Below are positions 7,601-7,980 of a DNA stretch of 7,980 nucleotides, piece by piece. Positions within the stretch are counted from its first letter, which is position 1; the number at the start of each line of letters is the position of its first letter. The notes under the pieces were generated by a model. It did no database searches. It saw only the letters and a program-made list of their open reading frames with translations, and was not told the DNA's origin. Source of the stretch: JBDKJS01 sp039806065 (GTDB lineage: Bacteria > Bacteroidota > Bacteroidia > AKYH767-A > 2013-40CM-41-45); NCBI GenBank assembly GCA_039806065.1, contig JBDKJS010000202.1, forward strand, positions 1-7,980. Direction: 5' to 3'. A program made the position numbers and the translations under genes.

Positions 7601-7980
7601 CAGGGAAGTTTTATTATTGAAGAACTTACTGACCTCGTGGAACAAGCTGTACTTGCAGAATTTGATCGAATCAATGAAAGAGGTGGTGTGCTAGGTGCCA
7701 TGGAAACCATGTACCAAAGAGGAAAAATTCAAGAAGAGAGTTTATATTATGAAACATTAAAACATACTGGTGAATATCCAATAATAGGAGTAAATACTTT
7801 TTTAAGCAGTAAGGGCTCCCCCACCATTGTTCCTGCAGAAGTAATTAGAGCCACCACTGAAGAAAAAGAGTATCAGATAAGCATGCTCCATGCCTTACAT
7901 CAATCGAACGATGAAAAGAGCAAAATACTACTCAAAGATTTACAACTAACAGCAGTTCAAAATAAAAATGTGTTTGAAAA
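4688..7980 (+). CDS. icmF: Fused isobutyryl-CoA mutase IcmF, 3' end missing
   Basis: IcmF is an adenosylcobalamin enzyme that interconverts n-butyryl-CoA and isobutyryl-CoA by radical carbon-skeleton rearrangement, with its G-protein chaperone built in. The frame is open for 1097 codons to the right edge; a few tens of residues are probably missing. Residues about 13-145 are the B12-binding domain, with the DGHDAA motif whose His26 should be the lower cobalt ligand, and a GGGGG loop. The MeaB/MeaI-like GTPase domain (about 195-410) has Walker A GTGGAGKS (203-210), ETSGIGQSD (296-304) and NKFD (343-346). After a helical linker, the mutase domain (from about 545) has GVFPFKR with Phe574, VRGTVQADILKE, Gln775 and SISGYH with His813. 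Phe and Gln at these places, instead of the Tyr and Arg of methylmalonyl-CoA mutase, point to isobutyryl-CoA. The start is the first ATG after an in-frame stop at 4664; AGGAGA at 4665-4670 is 17 bases away, too far for a normal Shine-Dalgarno site. Confidence 0.95.
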   Translation, partial: MTTQPHPYQPKNKIRIVTAASLFDGHDAAINIMRRIIQTSGAEVIHLGHDRSVEQVVNCAIQEDVQAIAMTSYQGGHTEYFKYMHDLLKERGAGHIKIFGGGGGTILPEEIKELHQYGITRIYHPDDGRAMGLQGMINDLLQQCDFATGINLNGELSQLKEKNPLAIGRIISCAENNPDEFKKLVTKLNITPDNKIPVLGITGTGGAGKSSLVDELVRRFIIDFKDKTLAIVSVDPSKRKTGGALLGDRIRMNAINNNRVYMRSLATRQSNLALSKYVKDAVDILKAAHFDLIILETSGIGQSDTEIIEHSDLSLYVMTPEYGAATQLEKIDMLDFADVIALNKFDKRGALDALRDVKKQYKRNHQLWETADDKIPVYGTIASQFNDPGMNSLYRAIIDRLNEKVGTQLKSSFEMTAEQSEKIYIIPPARTRYLSEITETIRSYDQWSKDQSAIAQQLFSINKTIEVLKDENLTTNIDLIAQLTHLYTKAALNLDNHNKKLLDNWNAEAERYQNEIYSYKVRDKEIKVATHSESLSRLQIPKVATPRYEAWGERLKWALQENYPGFFPFTAGVFPFKREGEDPTRMFAGEGGPERTNRRFHYVSLGMPAKRLSTAFDSVTLYGQDPDHRPDIYGKIGNSGVSICCLDDAKKLYSGFNLVDPKTSVSMTINGPAAILTGFFMNAAIDQQCERYIIENDLTATVEDKINEIYKSKNTQRPTYQGELPKGNDGLGLMLLGVTGDQVLPADVYQKIKTATLAAVRGTVQADILKEDQAQNTCIFSTEFSLRLMGDVQQYFIENNVRNFYSVSISGYHIAEAGANPITQLALTLSNGFTFVEYYLSRGMDINKFAPNFSFFFSNGIDPEYSVIGRVSRRIWAKAMKYKYKANERAQMLKYHIQTSGRSLHAQEIDFNDIRTTLQALYAIYDNCNSLHTNAYDEAITTPTEESVRRAMAIQLIINRELGLAKNENPLQGSFIIEELTDLVEQAVLAEFDRINERGGVLGAMETMYQRGKIQEESLYYETLKHTGEYPIIGVNTFLSSKGSPTIVPAEVIRATTEEKEYQISMLHALHQSNDEKSKILLKDLQLTAVQNKNVFE

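Noticed and set aside
5158..7710. Several - strand open frames of 66 to 95 codons within the mutase gene
   Set aside because: All lie inside the continuous, strongly conserved IcmF reading frame; their predicted proteins show no motifs and no start context of their own.

Overview
The window reads as chromosomal DNA of a member of the Bacteroidota. It is AT-rich. It has two copies of the TAnnTTTG -7 promoter motif typical of that phylum, no convincing Shine-Dalgarno sites, and a protein with a type IX secretion (T9SS) C-terminal sorting domain, a system confined to the Bacteroidota and close relatives. I cannot name a genus.

All four genes lie on the + strand. Region 1 (1-2322) is the end of a surface-polysaccharide locus: a GT4-family glycosyltransferase cut by the left edge, overlapping by 11 bases a Wzx-type polysaccharide flippase. 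The overlap suggests translational coupling in one operon. Region 2 (2323-2528) is a non-coding leader with short inverted and direct repeats and a good Bacteroidota promoter. Region 3 (2529-4457) is a single-gene unit for a 642-residue secreted protein. It has a signal peptide, three Asp-box (BNR) motifs of a beta-propeller and a T9SS type A sorting domain, and it ends at a strong intrinsic terminator (4488-4520). Its arginine codons are almost all CGT/CGC, unlike its neighbours, which suggests high expression. Region 4 (4521-4687) is a second short leader with a -7-like motif. Region 5 (4688-7980, cut by the right edge) is one long gene for the fused B12-dependent isobutyryl-CoA mutase IcmF: B12-binding domain, G-protein chaperone domain and mutase domain in one chain.

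The first two genes clearly work together in building and exporting a surface glycan. The T9SS protein could be linked to them because T9SS cargo is usually anchored to a surface polysaccharide, but nothing in the sequence proves it. IcmF is a metabolic gene (butyryl-CoA/isobutyryl-CoA interconversion) with no evident tie to its neighbours. I found no mobile element, CRISPR array, tRNA or rRNA, and no sign of a wholly new system. The least understood item is the secreted beta-propeller-like protein and its leader.
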